DNA of 64,000 nucleotides. Source: Holophagaceae bacterium (GTDB lineage: Bacteria; Acidobacteriota; Holophagae; Holophagales; Holophagaceae). The stretch lies in assembly GCA_025363715.1 (NCBI GenBank), contig JANYLR010000098.1, positions 16,877-80,876 of the forward strand. Direction: 5' to 3'. Shown here in pieces: positions 28,295-38,362 of this stretch. The notes beneath the pieces were generated by a model. That model saw only the letters and a program-made list of their open reading frames with translations. It was not told where the DNA came from and searched no databases. Each line of letters starts with the position of its first letter. The stretch's first letter is position 1. The position numbers and the translations under genes are program-made.

Positions 28295-29080
28295 TCAGGC
28301 GCCCAACAGTTTCAGCGTGAGCCGCGGCGCGGCTTCCAGCAACGGCGTCAGCCAAGGTGCCAGTTCCCTCAGGACCAGGCCCAGGATCACCATGCCCAGG
28401 GCGATCTTCAGCGGGAAGCTCAGCTGCAGCAGCTGCAACTGGGGCATGAACTTCCCCGAGATGCCAAGGATCAGATCCAGCAGGAAGAGGATCGCCAGCA
28501 CCGGGAAGGCCAGCTGGAAGCCCTTGGCCAGGAGCTGACCGATGAGGGTGACGAGCCCCAAGATCTGGAGCGGCACGCCATGGCCCATGGGAGCCACCCG
28601 GTAGCTATCCACCAGCGCCAGGATCATCTGGTGGTGCAGGCCCGTGATGAAGATCAGCAGCGAGGCCATCTGCAATAGCAGGGCGCCGGAGATCGAAGCG
28701 CTTTGCGCACTGGAGGGATCGACCAGCTGAACGAAGGAAAAGCCCACCTGCATATCGATCACCGCGCCGGCGAAGGCCACGGCTTCGAGGATCCAGGCCA
28801 CCACGGTGCCCATCAGGAGGCCGATGGCCAGCTCCGAGGCCATCAGCCCCACCAGTTCCGGAATTCCCGCGGGAATGCTTGAAGGCACGGGCACCACAGG
28901 CAGGATGACCGTGGTCATCAGGGCGGCCAGAGCCGCCCGCAATTGCAGCGGCATCCGCTCACCGCCAAGGATGGGGAAGACCGCCAGCAGCCCCGTCATG
29001 CGCGTCAGAACCATTACCCACAGGGCCGCCTTCGCCCCGGTGAGGGCCCAGACGGCGGGGTTCAGAAGGGTGGGCGACAC
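28295..29080 (-). CDS. fliR: Flagellar export protein FliR
   Basis: This is a polytopic membrane protein of about 261 residues with six hydrophobic segments. It shows FliR features such as VLTRMTGLLAVFPILGG, the GFSFVQLVDPSSAQSA segment and FLLDLILGISGKFMPQLQ. FliR forms the export gate core with FliP and FliQ. The start is uncertain. I use the GTG at 29080; a TTG at 29107 would overlap the fliQ end by 20 nt. Neither has a strong ribosome-binding site. Confidence 0.92.
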   Translation of the reverse strand: MSPTLLNPAVWALTGAKAALWVMVLTRMTGLLAVFPILGGERMPLQLRAALAALMTTVILPVVPVPSSIPAGIPELVGLMASELAIGLLMGTVVAWILEAVAFAGAVIDMQVGFSFVQLVDPSSAQSASISGALLLQMASLLIFITGLHHQMILALVDSYRVAPMGHGVPLQILGLVTLIGQLLAKGFQLAFPVLAILFLLDLILGISGKFMPQLQLLQLSFPLKIALGMVILGLVLRELAPWLTPLLEAAPRLTLKLLGA

Positions 29081-29087
29081 GGGCGAC

Positions 29088-29366
29088 TCAGTTGAGCTGC
29101 CGGACAACCGCGTTGAAGTCCGTGAACATGTGGGTGGTGAAACGGACCATCACCTGGAGCATCCAGGGGAAGCTGATGGCTACCACCAGCAGCACCATGA
29201 CGACCTTCGGCACGAAGGCGATGGTCTGATCCTGAAGGCTCGTCACCACCTGGAACACCGAGATCATCAGGCCCACCACCAGCGATACCAGGAGGGCCGG
29301 GCCGGCCACGAGCAAAGCCGTCTTCAAGGCTTCCTTTCCAATCTGCGCAATCACCAGTTCGTTCAT
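29088..29366 (-). CDS. fliQ: Flagellar export protein FliQ
   Basis: This 92-residue protein has two long hydrophobic hairpin segments and the FliQ pattern: an N-terminal MNELVIAQIGKEAL, GLMISVFQVVTSLQDQTIAF, and KVVMVLLVVAISFPWML. It is part of the FliPQR gate. Its ATG overlaps the stop of a duplicated fliP tail (ATGA), not that of the intact fliP, which ends 146 nt farther upstream. Confidence 0.94.
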   Translation of the reverse strand: MNELVIAQIGKEALKTALLVAGPALLVSLVVGLMISVFQVVTSLQDQTIAFVPKVVMVLLVVAISFPWMLQVMVRFTTHMFTDFNAVVRQLN

Positions 29367-29416
29367 CCCGTGTACCCCTTCACTAGCGAGCCGATGATCA
29401 GGTACCAGCCGTCCAC
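29363..29416 (-). pseudogene. Duplicated fliP 3' tail remnant
   Basis: These 54 nt encode the last 17 residues and stop of FliP (VDGWYLIIGSLVKGYTG) a second time. The stop overlaps the fliQ ATG. It matches the tail of intact fliP (29512-29565) at 46 of 54 positions, and all eight differences are synonymous. The remnant has no full fliP upstream of it. Confidence 0.9.
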
Positions 29417-29511
29417 CTCCCGACTCCGCGAGCGCAGCGAGTGGGAGCGTGCCGCATACGCGGCATGCGATAGGAGGGAATGCTGGTGGACCAGCACAAG
29501 GGCCGAAAAGC
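29417..29511. repeat. Hairpin-rich element between fliP tail copies
   Basis: This 95-nt element separates the two fliP tails. It contains a TGCCGC/GCGGCA hairpin with a 4-nt loop, a second hairpin TGCTGG/CCAGCA, and a GC-rich tract of repeated GAGCG-like motifs. It is REP-like in character. No transposase is nearby. Confidence 0.65.
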
Positions 29512-30267
29512 TCATCCGGTGTACCCCTTCACCAGGGAACCAATAATCAAGTACCAACCGTCCACCAGCACGAACAGCAGCACCTTGAAAGGCAGGGATA
29601 TGGTCACCGGTGGGAGCATCATCATGCCCATGCTGAGGAGGATGCTGGCCACCACCATGTCCACGATCAGGAAGGGCAGGAAGATCATGAAGCCGATCTC
29701 GAAGGCGGTCTTCAGCTCACTGATGAGAAAGGCGGGCAACAGGCATTCCATGGGCACGTCGGCCTTGGTCCTGGGCGCCGGCGCCTTGGCGATCTTGAGG
29801 AAGAGCGACAAATCCTTCTTGCGCGTGTAGCGGAGCATGAAGACCTTCAGCGGCGCGGCGGTGCGGTCCAGAGCCTGTTCCGTGGTCAGCTCGTTCCTTT
29901 GGAGGGGCTGGAGCACCGTCGTATTGATCTCCCTCGCCGTGGGCGCCATGATGAAGAAAGTGAGCACCAGGGAGAGGCTGATGAGCACTTGGTTCGAGGG
30001 CGTCTGCTGCTGGCCCAGCCCCTGCCGCAGGAAGTGGAGCACCACCGTGATGCGGGTGAAGCTGGTGGCGGTCATGAGGATGGTCGGGGCCAGGCTGAGG
30101 ACCGTCAGGACCAGCAGGGCCTGAAGGCTTGAACTCAGGCCCGCTCCGGCGGGCGCCTTGCTGAAATCCACCGTCACCGTGGGCAGGGGCGCGGCCTGCT
30201 GGGCGCAGAGGCTCAGACCGGCCAACAGCAGCAGGGCCGCAGGCAGCCAGCGCAGCAGGCGCTTCAA
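29512..30267 (-). CDS. fliP: Flagellar export protein FliP
   Basis: This 251-residue protein has a cleavable signal peptide (about 1-22, ending LCAQQ), as expected for FliP. The FliP core follows: LSLAPTILMTATSFTRITVV, LRQGLGQQQTPSNQVLISL, FLISELKTAFEIGFMIFLPF and LSMGMMMLPPVTISLPFK. FliP forms the pentameric ring of the export gate. It overlaps the fliO end by ATGA. The last 16 codons use more A/T-ending codons than the rest of the gene, and this is the stretch that is duplicated before fliQ. Confidence 0.94.
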   Translation of the reverse strand: MKRLLRWLPAALLLLAGLSLCAQQAAPLPTVTVDFSKAPAGAGLSSSLQALLVLTVLSLAPTILMTATSFTRITVVLHFLRQGLGQQQTPSNQVLISLSLVLTFFIMAPTAREINTTVLQPLQRNELTTEQALDRTAAPLKVFMLRYTRKKDLSLFLKIAKAPAPRTKADVPMECLLPAFLISELKTAFEIGFMIFLPFLIVDMVVASILLSMGMMMLPPVTISLPFKVLLFVLVDGWYLIIGSLVKGYTG

Positions 30268-30794
30268 TGGCCACCCCCGCCCTGCTTCAGGAGGGCCTCC
30301 ATCTCCTTCACGGGCACGGGGCGGCCAAGGTCCACCTGGCGGGATAGCGCCTCGTCGAAGGTGCCGGGCTCACCCCGGTCACCAGGATCGAGCTTTGAAA
30401 GCAAGTGAATGCCCTGGGGCGTCAAGGCGATGAGGAAGCGCTCTCCTTCGGCGTCCAGGATGGATACGAAGCGACGGTCGCCCAGGGCCAGGGTCTCTTC
30501 CACCTTCAGCTTGCCTCCCCCGCCGCCGGGAACACGCCCCCGGCCGTATTTCTTCAGGGCCCAGAGGCTGGCGCCCGCCAGACCCAGCACCAGGACCAGG
30601 GAGCCGAAGGTCCGCAGGCCCGAGGGGGAGGACTCCTGGGCCAGCCCCTGCGTCGGTTTTCCGTCCTCGAGCGTCAAGGGAGCCTGCAGTTCCTTCTCCG
30701 CCGGGGAGGGCGGAGGCGCCGGCCGGTCAGCCCCCTGGGCCCCAAGACCCAGGCCCACCATCAAACCAAGAGAAAGCATCAACCGTCGCAGCAC
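30264..30794 (-). CDS. fliO: Flagellar assembly protein FliO
   Basis: A GTG at 30794 with GGGAG 6 nt upstream gives 176 residues. A hydrophobic N-terminal segment or signal is followed by a Pro/Glu-rich stretch. One membrane segment (about residues 66-82, [21 protein letters not shown]) follows, then a cytoplasmic FliO domain with [35 protein letters not shown]. FliO helps FliP assemble. It is first in the fliO-P-Q-R-flhB order, and identity rests on that as much as on sequence. Confidence 0.87.
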   Translation of the reverse strand: MLRRLMLSLGLMVGLGLGAQGADRPAPPPSPAEKELQAPLTLEDGKPTQGLAQESSPSGLRTFGSLVLVLGLAGASLWALKKYGRGRVPGGGGGKLKVEETLALGDRRFVSILDAEGERFLIALTPQGIHLLSKLDPGDRGEPGTFDEALSRQVDLGRPVPVKEMEALLKQGGGGH

Positions 30795-30915
30795 GACAAA
30801 CTCCCGACACAGCACGGGAGTGGGGCGAGAGGAATGCCATTCGAGCCACCGTTGCACCGGCACCTGGCTGGGCGTAGGGTTGAACCCTCACCATGTGATG
30901 TCTCCAGGAGCTGCC

Positions 30916-31377
30916 ATGCCCACCCACCAGCTCACCGTGAATGGCCGCGTCCATCATGTCGACGCGGACCCCGCTACTCCCCTGCTCTGGATTCTGCGGG
31001 ACACCCTCGGACTCACCGGAACGAAGTTTGGCTGCGGCCAGGGCGTCTGCGGATCATGCGTGGTCCACCTCGATGGCCAGGCCCAGAAGTCCTGTCAGAC
31101 CAGCCTCCGGGAGGCCGCAGGGCACAAGGTCGTGACCATCGAAGGCCTGTCGAAGGCCGGCACCCACCCGGTGCAGCACTCCTGGATCGCCGAGGACGTG
31201 GCCCAGTGCGGCTACTGCCAGCCCGGCATGATCATGACCGCCGCCGCCCTGCTCCAGCACAAGCCCCATCCCACGGATCGGGACATCGACGATGCCTTCG
31301 CCGACCATGTCTGCCGTTGCGGTACGTACTCCCGGGTCCGCAAGGCCGTGCATCGCGCCGCGGGAGGTGTGAAATGA
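30916..31377 (+). CDS. [2Fe-2S] subunit of molybdenum hydroxylase (IorA-like)
   Basis: This 153-residue protein carries two [2Fe-2S] clusters, as in the xanthine oxidase family. The plant-type ferredoxin domain has [16 protein letters not shown] followed by a Cys in QKSC. The C-terminal four-helix domain has [10 protein letters not shown] and CRCGTY. It passes electrons from the molybdenum subunit. CAGGAG precedes the ATG. It overlaps the large subunit gene by ATGA. The pair lacks a FAD subunit, as in isoquinoline 1-oxidoreductase and aldehyde dehydrogenases of that type. Confidence 0.92.
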   Translation: MPTHQLTVNGRVHHVDADPATPLLWILRDTLGLTGTKFGCGQGVCGSCVVHLDGQAQKSCQTSLREAAGHKVVTIEGLSKAGTHPVQHSWIAEDVAQCGYCQPGMIMTAAALLQHKPHPTDRDIDDAFADHVCRCGTYSRVRKAVHRAAGGVK

Positions 31378-33530
31378 CCGATCGCCGCGACTTCCTGAAA
31401 GTGACCGGCGCCCTGGGGGCGGGCCTCGTGCTGGGCCTCCGCCTGGACGCCAAAGCCCTCCCGGGCAAAGTCGCCAAGACCGAGTTCCGACCCAATGCCT
31501 TTCTGGCCCTGGGACCGGATGGCCGAGTTCGCATCACCGTCCCCAAGGTCGAGATGGGCCAGGGCGTGCGCACGGCCCTGCCGATGGTGCTGGCGGAAGA
31601 AATGGACCTCGACTGGTCCAGGATCGACGTCGTCAACGCGACGCCCGGCCCGGACTTCAAGTCCATGGGCACCGGCGGCAGCACCAGCGTAAGCACCACC
31701 TGGACGACCCTGCGCCAAGCAGGCGCCGCGGCCCGGGAGATGCTGAAGGCCGCCGCCGCTGCCCAGTGGGGCCTCGCCGTGGGGCAGTGTCACACTGAAA
31801 AGGGCTTCGTGCTGGGCCCCGGCGGCCGGAAGCTCGGCTATGGTGACCTGGCAGATGCTGCCGCCAAACAGCCTCTCCCTTCCAAGCCCCCTCTGAAGAA
31901 ACCCGGGGACTTCCGACTGCTGGGGAAGCGGACGCCTCGCTTCGACGGCACCGATATCGTCACGGGCAAGGCCGTCTTCGGGCTTGATGTGCGTCGCCCC
32001 GGCCAGCGCTTCGCCGCGGTCCTGCGCTGCCCGGTGCCCGGGGGCAAGCCCAAAGCCTGGGACAAGTCCAAGGCCGAAGCTGTGCATGGTGTGAAGGCCG
32101 TGGTGGAAGTGCCCACAGGCTTGGCGGTGATCGCCGAATCCACCTGGGCCGCGTTCAAGGGCCGCGAGGCCCTGGCCGCCACCACCACCTGGGACGAGGG
32201 TGCCGCCAAGGACTTCAGCTCCGCCAGTCTGGAGACGAAGATGAGGGCCGCCCTCACCGGACCCGCCGACGAGGCCCGCAAGGTCGGTGACGCAGAGAAG
32301 GTCCTGGCCACAGCCGCCCGGTTGCTGGAAGCGGAGTACAGCTTCCCCTACCAGGCCCACGCCACCGTCGAGCCCATGAACGCCACCGCGCACATCGGCC
32401 AGGCCGGTGCCGAGCTTTGGGTCGGCAGCCAGTCGGCGAACCGGGCCCAGGACCGGGCGGCCGCGGCCCTGGGCCTCAAGCCCGAGCAGGTTCAGCTGAA
32501 CGTGCCACTCATCGGGGGGGGCTTCGGACGTCGCCTCGGCACCGACTTCAGCACCGAGGCCGCCCAGGTGGCCAAGGCCGCCGGGGGCGGGCCGATCCAG
32601 GTGGTGTGGGACCGGGAGGACGATTTCCGCCATGATCTGTTCCATCCGGCCACCCTGCACCGCATGCGGGTGGGCCTGGATGCCACCGGTGGGATTTCCG
32701 CCTGGGTCCACCGCATCGCGGGGCCCGCCATCCTCCGCTCCTGGATGGGCGGTCAGAAGTCCCCAACCCAGGCAGCGTCGGAAGCCAATGGCGCCCTGGA
32801 TCTTCCCTATGGCATCCCGGCCATCACCGTGGATTTCGGCGAGGTCGAAGCGCCGACGCCCCTGGGCTGGTGGCGTGGCATCCAGATCGTGCCCAATGTC
32901 TTCGCTCGCGAATGTTTCCTCGATGAAGTGGCCCATGCCACCGGCATGGATCCCCTCCAGCTTCGCCTCAAGCTCCTGGGCGACCAGGGCGTGGTGAAAT
33001 TCGGCGGTGAAGAAGCCGACATCCGGCGTCTCAAGAAGGTGCTGCAGGTCGCGGCCGCCAAGGCCGGCTGGGGCCGCAAGTTGCCCCCGGGCCGCGGTCT
33101 GGGCCTCGCCTGCCACGCCTACGACGGCCGCACCTATGCGGCCCAGGTGGCGGAGGTCTCTGTGGAAAAGGGCCAGCTCCGCATTCACAAGATCACCTGC
33201 ACCGTGGACTGCGGCTTCGTCGTGAATCCCCTGGGCCTCGAGGCCCAGGTGGAAGGCGGCATCGCCTTCGGCCTCTCCGCCCTGTTTTCGCAGATTACCT
33301 GGGAGAAGGGCCGCACCGTGCAGACGGGGTACCATGATTTTCCGGTCCTTCGCCTCGCCGACATGCCCAGCGTCGAGACCCACATCGTCTCGAGCGGCGC
33401 TGATCCTTCGGGTATGGGCGAACCACCGGTGCCCCTCGCCATCCCGGCGGTGCTGAACGCCCTGTTTGCCGCCACGGGAATCCGCGTGCGCAGCCTGCCC
33501 CTCCTTCCCCAGATGCTCCAAAAGGCCTGA
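31374..33530 (+). CDS. Molybdenum hydroxylase large subunit (IorB-like)
   Basis: This 718-residue protein starts with a twin-arginine-like leader ([20 protein letters not shown]), so the complex is probably exported to the periplasm by Tat together with the small subunit. The body has the molybdopterin-binding folds of isoquinoline 1-oxidoreductase beta, including [38 protein letters not shown] and [20 protein letters not shown]. The catalytic Glu lies in [19 protein letters not shown] near the C terminus. The true substrate (an N-heterocycle or aldehyde) cannot be read from sequence. XdhC and a MocA-type protein follow. Confidence 0.9.
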   Translation: MTDRRDFLKVTGALGAGLVLGLRLDAKALPGKVAKTEFRPNAFLALGPDGRVRITVPKVEMGQGVRTALPMVLAEEMDLDWSRIDVVNATPGPDFKSMGTGGSTSVSTTWTTLRQAGAAAREMLKAAAAAQWGLAVGQCHTEKGFVLGPGGRKLGYGDLADAAAKQPLPSKPPLKKPGDFRLLGKRTPRFDGTDIVTGKAVFGLDVRRPGQRFAAVLRCPVPGGKPKAWDKSKAEAVHGVKAVVEVPTGLAVIAESTWAAFKGREALAATTTWDEGAAKDFSSASLETKMRAALTGPADEARKVGDAEKVLATAARLLEAEYSFPYQAHATVEPMNATAHIGQAGAELWVGSQSANRAQDRAAAALGLKPEQVQLNVPLIGGGFGRRLGTDFSTEAAQVAKAAGGGPIQVVWDREDDFRHDLFHPATLHRMRVGLDATGGISAWVHRIAGPAILRSWMGGQKSPTQAASEANGALDLPYGIPAITVDFGEVEAPTPLGWWRGIQIVPNVFARECFLDEVAHATGMDPLQLRLKLLGDQGVVKFGGEEADIRRLKKVLQVAAAKAGWGRKLPPGRGLGLACHAYDGRTYAAQVAEVSVEKGQLRIHKITCTVDCGFVVNPLGLEAQVEGGIAFGLSALFSQITWEKGRTVQTGYHDFPVLRLADMPSVETHIVSSGADPSGMGEPPVPLAIPAVLNALFAATGIRVRSLPLLPQMLQKA

Positions 33531-33536
33531 GTCCCC

Positions 33537-34514
33537 ATGCACAAAGAACTCCAAGACATCCTGGCGCTGCTCCGGGACCAAGAGCGGCCGCTCGCCCTGG
33601 CCACCCTCCTCCGGGTGGAGGGCTCCAGCTACCGCCGGCCTGGTTCGCGGCTGCTCACGGATGGCGAACAGGTGCTGCGGGGATCGCTCAGCGGGGGCTG
33701 CCTCGAAGGTGAGGTGCTGGCCAGGGCGAACGATGTCCTCTCCGATGGCGTGCCCCGCCTGCTCCGCTATGACCTGCGGGGCGATCTCGACCTGATCTGG
33801 GGCAGTGGCAGCGGCTGCGAAGGCGTCCTGGACATCCTGGTGGAGCGGCTCGATCCGGCGTCGCCGCCCCCTTGGCTGGCCTGGATGGACGAGGTCCTGC
33901 GCCACCGTCAGACCCTCCGCCTCGCCACCTCCCTGGGAGATGGCTTTCCGCGCCGTCGGCTGCTGGAAGGGGAATCGCCCGGTGAGGTGGAAACGGAGGA
34001 GACCATCCAGCCCCCCACATCCCTCTGGATAATCGGGGCCAGCGATGACAGCCGCCCCATGGTGCGCCTCGCCCGGGAACTCGGCTGGACCGTGGGCCTG
34101 CTGGACCATCGCCCGGCTTTCGCCCGGCCCGAGCGCTTTCCCGAGGCCAACCGGGTCCTCTCCGGTCATCCAGCACAGATGATTCCCGGACTGGCCCTGG
34201 ATGGACGCAGCGCCGTGGTCCTCATGACCCACAACTACCTGAAGGATCTGGAGGCCTTGAAGGCCCTGAGTGCTTCCCGGACCGGGTACCTGGGCCTCAT
34301 GGGCAGCCGGGCCCGCTCCCGCAAGATGGTCGCGGAGCTGGCCGCCGAAGGCATCCACTGCGGGGACCGGCTCCACAGTCCGGTGGGGCTGGACCTGGGC
34401 GCCGAGGATCCTGAGACCATCGCCCTCGCCATCCTCGGTGAGATCCAGGCTACCTTCCTGGGTCGGACGGGCGGCTCGCTCCGTGCGGCGCAAACAGCCG
34501 TCTCGGCCCAATGA
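33537..34514 (+). CDS. XdhC/CoxI family molybdenum cofactor chaperone
   Basis: This 325-residue protein has an N-terminal XdhC_CoxI domain (about 1-75, RVEGSSYRRPGSRLL and SLSGGCLEGEV) and a C-terminal Rossmann domain (about 160-310, WIIGASDDSRPMVRLA and YLGLMGSRARSRKM). Family members bind and protect the Mo cofactor and help sulfurate and insert it into xanthine-oxidase-type enzymes. It lies 6 nt after the large subunit and overlaps the next gene by ATGA, so it should serve this hydroxylase. Confidence 0.9.
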   Translation: MHKELQDILALLRDQERPLALATLLRVEGSSYRRPGSRLLTDGEQVLRGSLSGGCLEGEVLARANDVLSDGVPRLLRYDLRGDLDLIWGSGSGCEGVLDILVERLDPASPPPWLAWMDEVLRHRQTLRLATSLGDGFPRRRLLEGESPGEVETEETIQPPTSLWIIGASDDSRPMVRLARELGWTVGLLDHRPAFARPERFPEANRVLSGHPAQMIPGLALDGRSAVVLMTHNYLKDLEALKALSASRTGYLGLMGSRARSRKMVAELAAEGIHCGDRLHSPVGLDLGAEDPETIALAILGEIQATFLGRTGGSLRAAQTAVSAQ

Positions 34515-35065
34515 CCGCCGGCCTGATCCTGGCGGCCGGGGCGGGACGGCGCATGGGCGGACCGAAGGCGCTGGTGACGGTCGATGGGGAGACCCTGTTG
34601 CGGCGCGCGGCGCAGTCCGCGCTTGAGGCGGGCTGCTCCCCCGTGGTGGCGGTGGTGGGTCTCTGGGAACCGGGGCTCGGAGATCTGGCCGTCCACAGGG
34701 TGGTGAACGGCGAAGCCAAAGAGGGCATGGCCAGCTCCATTCGCGTGGGAATCGCGGCCCTGCCGGAAGAGGTCCAGGCCGTCCTGATCCTGACCGTGGA
34801 CCAGCCGGCAGTGGATGGGCCGCTGCTGAAACGATTGCTGATCCTGGCCGCGGAGGACCCACTCCGACCGGTGGCCTGCGCCTACGGCGGCACTTTGGGC
34901 ATTCCGGCGGTACTGCCGCGGCGCCTCTTCCCTGACCTCCTGGCCCTGAGTGGGGACCGGGGTGCCAAGGCGATCCTGCTGCGGGAGCAGGCGGCCGCCC
35001 TGGTTTTTCCCGGTGGTGAGGCCGATCTGGATACACCCGAAGATCTGGAACGACTCAGGCGCTGA
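34511..35065 (+). CDS. Molybdenum cofactor nucleotidyltransferase (MocA-like)
   Basis: This 184-residue NTP transferase of the MobA/MocA group opens with GLILAAGAGRRMGGPKALV, the nucleotide-binding loop. It has ILTVDQPAVDGPLL with the metal-binding Asp and a late LDTPEDLERL. It probably adds CMP to molybdopterin to make MCD, the cofactor form used by the adjacent hydroxylase type. Final member of the four-gene unit. Its 3' end overlaps the convergent HxlR gene by 11 nt. Confidence 0.86.
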   Translation: MTAGLILAAGAGRRMGGPKALVTVDGETLLRRAAQSALEAGCSPVVAVVGLWEPGLGDLAVHRVVNGEAKEGMASSIRVGIAALPEEVQAVLILTVDQPAVDGPLLKRLLILAAEDPLRPVACAYGGTLGIPAVLPRRLFPDLLALSGDRGAKAILLREQAAALVFPGGEADLDTPEDLERLRR

Positions 35066-35453
35066 GGGTGGCCTTCTTCTGGAGGTGGTCGTAGCGCTTG
35101 CGGGCCTGCTCGAGCTCCGCGAGGTGGGTCCCGGCCCATTCGCAGAGGGCGCCCATGGGTTCAATGAGGGTGTGGCCCAGCTTGGTCAGCTCGTACTCGG
35201 TGCGGGGCGGCACTTCGGGAAAGACATGGCGAGTGACCAGGCCATCCCGCTCCAGCTTGCGCAGGGTCTGAGTGAGCATCTTCTGGCTGATGCCACCCAC
35301 CTGGCGGTGCAGGTCGCCATAGCGCTGCTTCCCGCGGGAAAGCAGATAGATCAGCAGAGTGGTCCACTTGTCGGCGATGAGATCCAGGGCCTGGCGGGTG
35401 GGACACTGGGCACTGAGGACGTTGGGGGCAAGGCTGCAGGCTTTACGAACCAT
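35055..35453 (-). CDS. HxlR-family transcriptional regulator
   Basis: This 132-residue winged-helix regulator has the HxlR pattern: CPTRQALDLIADKWTTLLIYLL, LHRQVGGISQKMLTQTLRKLERDGLV and a wing RTEYELTKLG. A conserved Cys sits just before the first helix (in AQCPTRQ), the position of the redox-sensing Cys in some relatives such as YodB. ATG at 35453 has AGGAACC just upstream. It diverges from a flavodoxin gene, which it probably regulates in response to quinones or oxidants; this is inferred from family practice. Confidence 0.88.
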   Translation of the reverse strand: MVRKACSLAPNVLSAQCPTRQALDLIADKWTTLLIYLLSRGKQRYGDLHRQVGGISQKMLTQTLRKLERDGLVTRHVFPEVPPRTEYELTKLGHTLIEPMGALCEWAGTHLAELEQARKRYDHLQKKATLSA

Positions 35454-35558
35454 TAGGTTCCTACCTTCCAAAATAGTGCCTACTTTCTTTTCGATTGTAA
35501 GCAACTAAATTATGGGTCACGGGCCAATCGAATGCAAGTGCTCGTAAAAGGAGGAAGC
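35454..35558. promoter_or_regulatory. Divergent control region HxlR/flavodoxin
   Basis: This 105-nt AT-rich gap contains two similar motifs in direct orientation on the minus strand: AAGTAGGCAC near 35475 and AAGGTAGGAAC near 35458. They sit close to the regulator's own start and are candidate HxlR operator half-sites. The flavodoxin start has GGAGGAAGC before its ATG. Confidence 0.4.
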
Positions 35559-36110
35559 ATGACCAAGGTAGCCATCGTGTTCCACAGCGGCTTCGGCCAC
35601 ACCAAGGTGGTGGCCGAGCGGGTGAAGGCCGGCGCCGAATCGGTACCGGGCACCCACGCCAGCCTCATCCCAGTGGAGGAGATCGATGCCCACTGGGCTG
35701 ACCTCGAGGCTGCAGATGCCATCGTCTTCGGCAGCCCCACCTACATGGGCAATGTGAGCGGCCCTTTCAAGATGTTCATGGATGCCAGTTCCAAGCCCTG
35801 GTACGAACGGAAGTGGAAGGACAAGCTGGCCGCCGGGTTCACCATCAGCGGCAGCCCCAGCGGCGACAAATTGAATACCCTGCAGTCCCTGATGATCTTC
35901 GCCATGCAGCACGGCATGGTCTGGGTCGGCATTGCGGAACTGCCCCAAAACGACGAGGGCACCAACCGCCTGGGCAGCTTCTCCGGCGTCATGGCCCAGG
36001 CGGGCCAGGTATCCCCGGACCTCGAGCCCAATCTTGAGGACCGCAAGAGCGCCGAGCGACTCGGCCAGCGCATCGCCACTGCCACGGCCCGCTGGGCCAA
36101 AGTCTCCTGA
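35559..36110 (+). CDS. Flavodoxin-like NAD(P)H:quinone reductase (WrbA-like)
   Basis: This 183-residue protein starts VAIVFHSGFGHTKVVAERV, a flavodoxin phosphate loop. It continues with AIVFGSPTYMGNVSGPFKMFMD, the FMN-binding loop, and ends with a helix rich in Arg/Ala. It resembles WrbA and related NAD(P)H-dependent reductases that reduce quinones by two electrons. GGAGG lies before the ATG at 35559. The divergent HxlR regulator is probably its controller. Substrate preference is inferred. Confidence 0.82.
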   Translation: MTKVAIVFHSGFGHTKVVAERVKAGAESVPGTHASLIPVEEIDAHWADLEAADAIVFGSPTYMGNVSGPFKMFMDASSKPWYERKWKDKLAAGFTISGSPSGDKLNTLQSLMIFAMQHGMVWVGIAELPQNDEGTNRLGSFSGVMAQAGQVSPDLEPNLEDRKSAERLGQRIATATARWAKVS

Positions 36111-36195
36111 AGCCCGGCCGGCCTTCCTTGGGGATTGTGATGACGGATATTCCTGCCAGATCCGTTAATGTGGAAGCCTGAACAGGAGTTCCCGC

Positions 36196-36513
36196 ATGTC
36201 GAATCTCATCCATCTGACCGACAAAACCTTCTCCGCAGGCATCGCCAAGGGCATCACCGTGGTGGACTTCTGGGCCCCCTGGTGCGCCCCCTGCCGTGAG
36301 ATCGCCCCCGTCACCGAGGCACTTGCTGTCGAATTCCAAGGGAAGGTCACCTTCACCAAGCTCAATGTGGACGATTTCACGCCTCTCTCCGAACAGTACG
36401 AAGTCGTGAGCATGCCCACCCTGGTGATCTTCAAGGACGGGCTGCCCGTGGATCGCATCGTGGGTTCCCTGCCCATCGAGCAGATCCGAACCCGGCTCCA
36501 GCAAAATCTGTAA
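36196..36513 (+). CDS. Thioredoxin
   Basis: This 105-residue single-domain thioredoxin has VVDFWAPWCAPCREIAPV and the cis-Pro loop SMPTLVIFKDG. The active site is WCAPC rather than WCGPC, a natural variant that changes redox potential in some family members. It is cytosolic, with no signal peptide. It lies between two flavin-type oxidoreductases, in a stretch of redox genes, with 27 nt to the next. Confidence 0.93.
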   Translation: MSNLIHLTDKTFSAGIAKGITVVDFWAPWCAPCREIAPVTEALAVEFQGKVTFTKLNVDDFTPLSEQYEVVSMPTLVIFKDGLPVDRIVGSLPIEQIRTRLQQNL

Positions 36514-36540
36514 TCCCAACCCGACCCATCGAGGACACCT

Positions 36541-37191
36541 ATGAGCACCATCACTGGCGAAAGCCTGCTCGAGCAGCTGAACTGGCGCTATGCCACCAAG
36601 AAGTTCGATGCCACGAAGAAAATCTCCGCCCCAGACTGGGCGGTGCTTGAACAGGCCCTGGTCCTCACGGCTTCCAGTTACGGCCTCCAGCCCTGGAAGT
36701 TCATCGTCGTCACGGACCCGGCCCTCAAGGCGAAGCTTCGCCCAGCCTCCTGGAACCAGGCCCAGGTGGAGGACTGCAGCCATCTCGTGGTCTTCACCGC
36801 GAAGCAGGACATCAGCGAAGCCGACGTGGACCGCTTTATCGCCCGCATCGCCGAGGTGCGCGGTGGCGCCGTGGAGAGTCTCGCGGGCTACAAGGGCTTC
36901 ATGGTGGGCGACCTGGTCAAGGGCGCCCGGCACGCCATCATCCAGGAGTGGGCGGCCCGCCAGACCTACATCGCCATGGGCAACCTGCTCACCTCGGCAG
37001 CCTTGCTCGGCATCGACGCCTGCCCCTTCGAAGGCATCGAGCCCGCCAAATACGACGAGATCCTGGGCCTCCAGGGCACGGGCTATGCCACCGTGGCCGC
37101 CTGCCCCCTGGGCTACCGCGCGAGCGACGACAAGTACGCCAGCGTCCCCAAGGTCCGCTTCGAGACCAAGGACGTCGTCGAGCACCGCTGA
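36541..37191 (+). CDS. Nitroreductase-family NAD(P)H oxidoreductase
   Basis: This 216-residue FMN enzyme of the nitroreductase fold begins with LLEQLNWRYATKKFDATKKI and TASSYGLQPWKFIVV (FMN-binding). It contains YIAMGNLLTSAALLGIDACPFEG. It most resembles the NfsB/YdgI-type NAD(P)H-dependent oxidoreductases. These reduce nitroaromatics or quinones in vitro, and the natural substrate is unclear. A palindromic repeat follows 8 nt after its stop. Confidence 0.87.
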   Translation: MSTITGESLLEQLNWRYATKKFDATKKISAPDWAVLEQALVLTASSYGLQPWKFIVVTDPALKAKLRPASWNQAQVEDCSHLVVFTAKQDISEADVDRFIARIAEVRGGAVESLAGYKGFMVGDLVKGARHAIIQEWAARQTYIAMGNLLTSAALLGIDACPFEGIEPAKYDEILGLQGTGYATVAACPLGYRASDDKYASVPKVRFETKDVVEHR

Positions 37192-37199
37192 AAAAGCTG

Positions 37200-37255
37200 A
37201 ACCACGAAGTCCACCAAGACCACGAAGGAATTTCGCCCTTCTTCGTGGTCTTCCT
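37200..37255. repeat. Inverted repeat, CACGAAG family, copy 1
   Basis: The arms contain the 12-nt pair AAGACCACGAAG (37216-37227) and its perfect complement (37241-37252). A second ACCACGAAG motif sits at the left edge. It lies directly after the nitroreductase stop. The same motifs recur at 40952-41025. Confidence 0.85.
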
Positions 37256-37355
37256 ATCCTCCCGGCAATCGGCTCCGCCGATTCCGGGGCCAAAAAGGCG
37301 GCTCGTGGTGAATCATTTATTTTGATTCGATCAGAATGAGGAAAAGGAGGTTCCC

Positions 37356-38345
<990 letters not shown>

Positions 38346-38362
38346 CCGGCATCTAAGGCCCC

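Noticed and set aside
29363..29557. Open frame across the fliP-fliQ gap as a new small protein
   Set aside because: It runs through the hairpin element and ends in the duplicated fliP tail. Its length and content are explained by the duplication, and no good ribosome-binding site precedes it.
31212..35036. Very long open frame on the minus strand (1274 codons)
   Set aside because: It lies antisense to the molybdenum hydroxylase, XdhC and MocA genes, has a biased His/Gly/Ala/Gln composition and no recognisable domain. It is a by-product of GC-rich codons on the other strand.
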